From assembly GCA_043817715.1 (NCBI GenBank), contig JBDRGO010000032.1:1-6453 (forward strand): 6,453 nucleotides of DNA, read 5' to 3'. A program made the translations under genes and the position numbers. The stretch comes from JAFGBZ01 sp043817715 (GTDB taxonomy: Archaea; Iainarchaeota; Iainarchaeia; Iainarchaeales; JAFGBZ01). The notes beneath the pieces are model-generated. The model was given only the letters and a program-made list of their open reading frames with translations. It was not told the origin of the DNA and searched no databases. Positions 4,135 through 6,453 of this stretch are shown piece by piece (the first letter of the stretch is position 1; each line of letters starts with the position of its first letter).

Positions 4135-6453
4135 ATGAAAAGATTATTGATATTTTTAGCTTTTATTTTAATGATTAATGGAGTTTATGCTCCAGATGCA
4201 CACATAGTGACTATTGTTGCACCAAATGACAGTGGAACATATATTTCTCCAGTGCTTGCAGATTACAACATTGTCTGGACTTATTGGTACACGGCATTTG
4301 GCGCTCCAGGACACGATACAAATGTATCTATTTATGTAAGTGTTGACCAAAATGACCATGACCAGACACTGCGTTTGGATGTAAACATGGATGAATATTG
4401 TGACCCAAACGCCGAAGACGGCAGCGGATATATGAGCTATGCGAATCCTGCAACCTGTTCTTATTTGTGGAGTGGCGTTTCATTTTTAGCTGATGCAAAT
4501 TATTTAATTGATATAAACGCATTAACTTACCATATAACAGATGAAACTGATGTCAACATAGTGCAAGATGTTTCAGATGCCTCATTTTATTTAGACCAAA
4601 ATGCATCAACAACTTCATGGGATGCAAATGAATCATGGAACAACAATGACGTAAACATTCTTTTAACCTGTAATGACGGAGGCTCATGCACTTCAACAAA
4701 TTACAGATTAGATACAGATGCCACAACCACCGTAAGTTATGGCGATTGGACCACTTATGATGCCAACGGAATTTTACTGCAAGCAGACGGAAACTACGCA
4801 CTAGACTTCAACACAACAGATGAAGCAGGAAATATACCAGACCAAAATTTGTTTTATGTTTTAATAGACCAAACCACTCCAACAACTTCATGGGACTGGA
4901 ACAATGCATGGTATGTGGATGACATAAACATTCACTTAACATGCAATGACGCAACAAGCGGATGCAATAAACATTCACTTTACAGAGTAGACACTAATTC
5001 AGCAAACGGAATTTCATGGGGAGCATGGCAAGCATACGACGCAAACGGAATACTATTCCAAACAGACGGAAACTGGGCAATAGACTTCAACTCAACAGAC
5101 AACGCAGGAAACCTAGGAGACCAAAACTTATTTTACGTACTAAGAGGAAGCACTTTACCAGAAGTAACAATCCTAACCCCAATTTCAGGAACATACTGGG
5201 GAACAGGCGCAGATATGAACGTTGCATTCACAATAATTGACAGAGATAATCCAAGCGAAATAAGTCTTTATATTTACTTTGATACCGTGCCAGGAGGACA
5301 AACTCATTACACTGAGGATCCAATTTTATTAGTAGCTGAGGAGGAATATTGTGACAACACTGATTTCAGTGAACTAACTCAATGCAATATTACTCTTCCC
5401 ACAACCACTATAATGACAGCATTTGGACTTTCCGACGGAAACTACTACACAGATCTAAACTTCTATGACAACGACAACGCAGACGATGCAAACTTCACAT
5501 CAGAAAACTTTATGATTGACACTGTCGGCCCATTAATCAGCGACGGAAATTACTCCGTTGACTTAAACGCAGTAAGCGATTTCGACATGTTCTTTAAATT
5601 AGACGACAACATTCACTTCCTAGCAATACCTAATGATTCAAATGCATTAGCATCAGGATCATTCATAACCGACATAAACATTTCACTAAGCGGTTCAGCA
5701 ACAAACCCCAACCAATCACTATGCTCTCAATTATGGGGCGACCTATACTTAGGAACAGCAATAGCCTCAGACCAAAACGGAGGAGGAATGCAAAACTGCG
5801 GAGCAGACTCAACCGCAGACATAAACTTCGCAATGACCTCAACCACAGACGGAAACTGGACATTTGATTTTAATGTAGGCACATTCGACGCAAACTTTGA
5901 AATAGGAGACGTACTATTCAGCGCAAAAGACCAAGCAGGAAACTGGGGAACATGGGAATCAGCAACCGACGCAAACCTATTACTATACTCAGTAGGAATA
6001 CCAGACGGACTCGACGGAAACTCAACCAACTGGCAAGACATAAACGACTTCACCGCAATAAATTTATTCACAATATCACCAACAACAGACTACGGAAAAA
6101 TCCTATTCTACGGCACACTAAACATGGCAACAGCATCAAAAGCAAAAACACTAATGACAATAGGCAACTACTTATCAATAACACAACAAGCCTCAGGAGA
6201 CATAAACATTTCAGTAAACACAGCAATATCCTCAGACATAAACCTAACAGCACAAATAACACAATACCATTTACCACACAGCACACAACCAGGAATAAAA
6301 ATGGACGGAGACAGAAACTGTGACGCAAGCATCTGCACAGGATACGCATACGACACAGACACAGGACAATTCGACATAAACGTACTGCACTTCTCAGATT
6401 ATATCTCAGACCAAACCTCACCAACAGTAACAAACACAACAAACGCCTCACAA
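4135..6453 (+). CDS. Large secreted surface protein with Ig-like domains, C-terminus beyond window
   Basis: The frame is open for 773 codons and runs off the window. Residues 1-19 form a signal peptide (MKRLLIFLAFILMINGVYA), with a likely cut after VYA. Five Ig-like regions follow: A (about 22-153), B (154-244), B' (245-337), A' (about 342-462) and a fifth (about 463-628). B, B' and the fifth end in the D-x-A-G-N motif typical of bacterial/archaeal Ig-like surface domains (229-233, 322-326, 599-603). Cys pairs at 89/108, 179/185, 270/277 and 406/417 may form disulfides. Residues about 652-756 (DYGKILFYG to DINVLHFSDY, with C729/C734) resemble a C-terminal beta module recurring in archaeal surface proteins. 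The protein is very acidic: only about 15 Lys+Arg, and about 18 N-x-S/T sites for N-glycosylation. It is probably an S-layer-associated protein or adhesin; the anchor would be beyond the window. Codon use shifts strongly along the gene. Confidence 0.9.
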   Translation, partial: MKRLLIFLAFILMINGVYAPDAHIVTIVAPNDSGTYISPVLADYNIVWTYWYTAFGAPGHDTNVSIYVSVDQNDHDQTLRLDVNMDEYCDPNAEDGSGYMSYANPATCSYLWSGVSFLADANYLIDINALTYHITDETDVNIVQDVSDASFYLDQNASTTSWDANESWNNNDVNILLTCNDGGSCTSTNYRLDTDATTTVSYGDWTTYDANGILLQADGNYALDFNTTDEAGNIPDQNLFYVLIDQTTPTTSWDWNNAWYVDDINIHLTCNDATSGCNKHSLYRVDTNSANGISWGAWQAYDANGILFQTDGNWAIDFNSTDNAGNLGDQNLFYVLRGSTLPEVTILTPISGTYWGTGADMNVAFTIIDRDNPSEISLYIYFDTVPGGQTHYTEDPILLVAEEEYCDNTDFSELTQCNITLPTTTIMTAFGLSDGNYYTDLNFYDNDNADDANFTSENFMIDTVGPLISDGNYSVDLNAVSDFDMFFKLDDNIHFLAIPNDSNALASGSFITDINISLSGSATNPNQSLCSQLWGDLYLGTAIASDQNGGGMQNCGADSTADINFAMTSTTDGNWTFDFNVGTFDANFEIGDVLFSAKDQAGNWGTWESATDANLLLYSVGIPDGLDGNSTNWQDINDFTAINLFTISPTTDYGKILFYGTLNMATASKAKTLMTIGNYLSITQQASGDINISVNTAISSDINLTAQITQYHLPHSTQPGIKMDGDRNCDASICTGYAYDTDTGQFDINVLHFSDYISDQTSPTVTNTTNASQ
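4594..5145 (+). repeat. Tandem pair of ~91-residue Ig-like domains within the surface protein
   Basis: Copy 1 is 4594-4866 and copy 2 is 4867-5145, coding for 91 and 93 residues. Shared landmarks in order: D-Q-x-x-x-T-T-S-W-D, D-(V/I)-N-I-x-L-T-C-N-D, Y-R-(L/V)-D-T, YDANGIL-x-Q-x-DGN, and a final DQNLFYVL. The proteins are clearly duplicates, but identical peptides are often spelled with different codons, so the duplication is not recent at DNA level or one copy has been recoded by selection or drift. Confidence 0.9.

Noticed and set aside
6068..6451. 127-codon minus-strand open frame, rich in Leu and Arg
   Set aside because: It is antisense to the surface-protein gene, whose frame is continuous and makes sense. 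The open antisense frame and its Leu/Cys/Arg-heavy composition follow from the A/C-ending codons of the real gene. The other frames over 4168-6377 on both strands are explained the same way.
1..6453. CRISPR array, insertion sequence, phage or defence system
   Set aside because: No spaced identical repeats of array type, terminal inverted repeats with a transposase, integrase or nuclease/helicase motifs were found. The only repeats are the protein-domain duplication and the 14-bp pair.

Overview
The window is AT-rich archaeal DNA, most likely from a DPANN-type lineage (Diapherotrites- or Woesearchaeota-like); that placement is an inference. The evidence is BRE/TATA-like promoters about 25-30 bp before the likely transcript starts, T-rich run terminators instead of hairpins, a tRNA-Thr with U73 and no encoded CCA, a mix of nearly leaderless genes and genes with G-run ribosome-binding sites, and a large secreted Ig-like surface protein of a kind common in these genomes.

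Layout from left to right. (1) Minus strand, 1-874: a gene for a CxxCxxCC (YkgJ-type) metal-cluster protein, followed downstream by the first 64 codons of a SpoIIM-like membrane protein cut by the window edge. They look like a two-gene operon read from a promoter near 915. (2) 875-1234: a mostly intergenic, A-rich stretch with one credible small plus-strand gene, a 38-residue single-pass membrane peptide at 1036-1152, followed by a T-rich terminator. (3) 1235-1308: tRNA-Thr(UGU), plus strand. Its last base abuts the stop codon of the next gene on the other strand. (4) Minus strand, 1309-3968: a class II fumarase/aspartase-family enzyme followed after 41 bp by a malic enzyme. Together they would convert fumarate to malate to pyruvate + CO2 + NAD(P)H; if the first enzyme is an aspartase, the entry point is aspartate instead. 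(5) 3969-4134: a divergent promoter region. (6) 4135 to the window end, plus strand: 773 codons, still open, of a secreted, very acidic, Asn/Asp/Thr-rich surface protein. It has a signal peptide, an A-B-B'-A' arrangement of Ig-like domains, a further Ig-like domain and a C-terminal module.

No CRISPR array, transposon, phage or defence gene was found. The most unusual signal is inside the surface-protein gene. Its codon choice moves from mixed and T-rich at the 5' end to almost purely A- or C-ending codons in the last part, and this is visible even between two tandem repeats encoding the same peptides. The 38-residue membrane peptide uses the same A/C-ending style, whereas the sampled 5' part of the malic-enzyme gene does not. 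All counts given here were made by hand.
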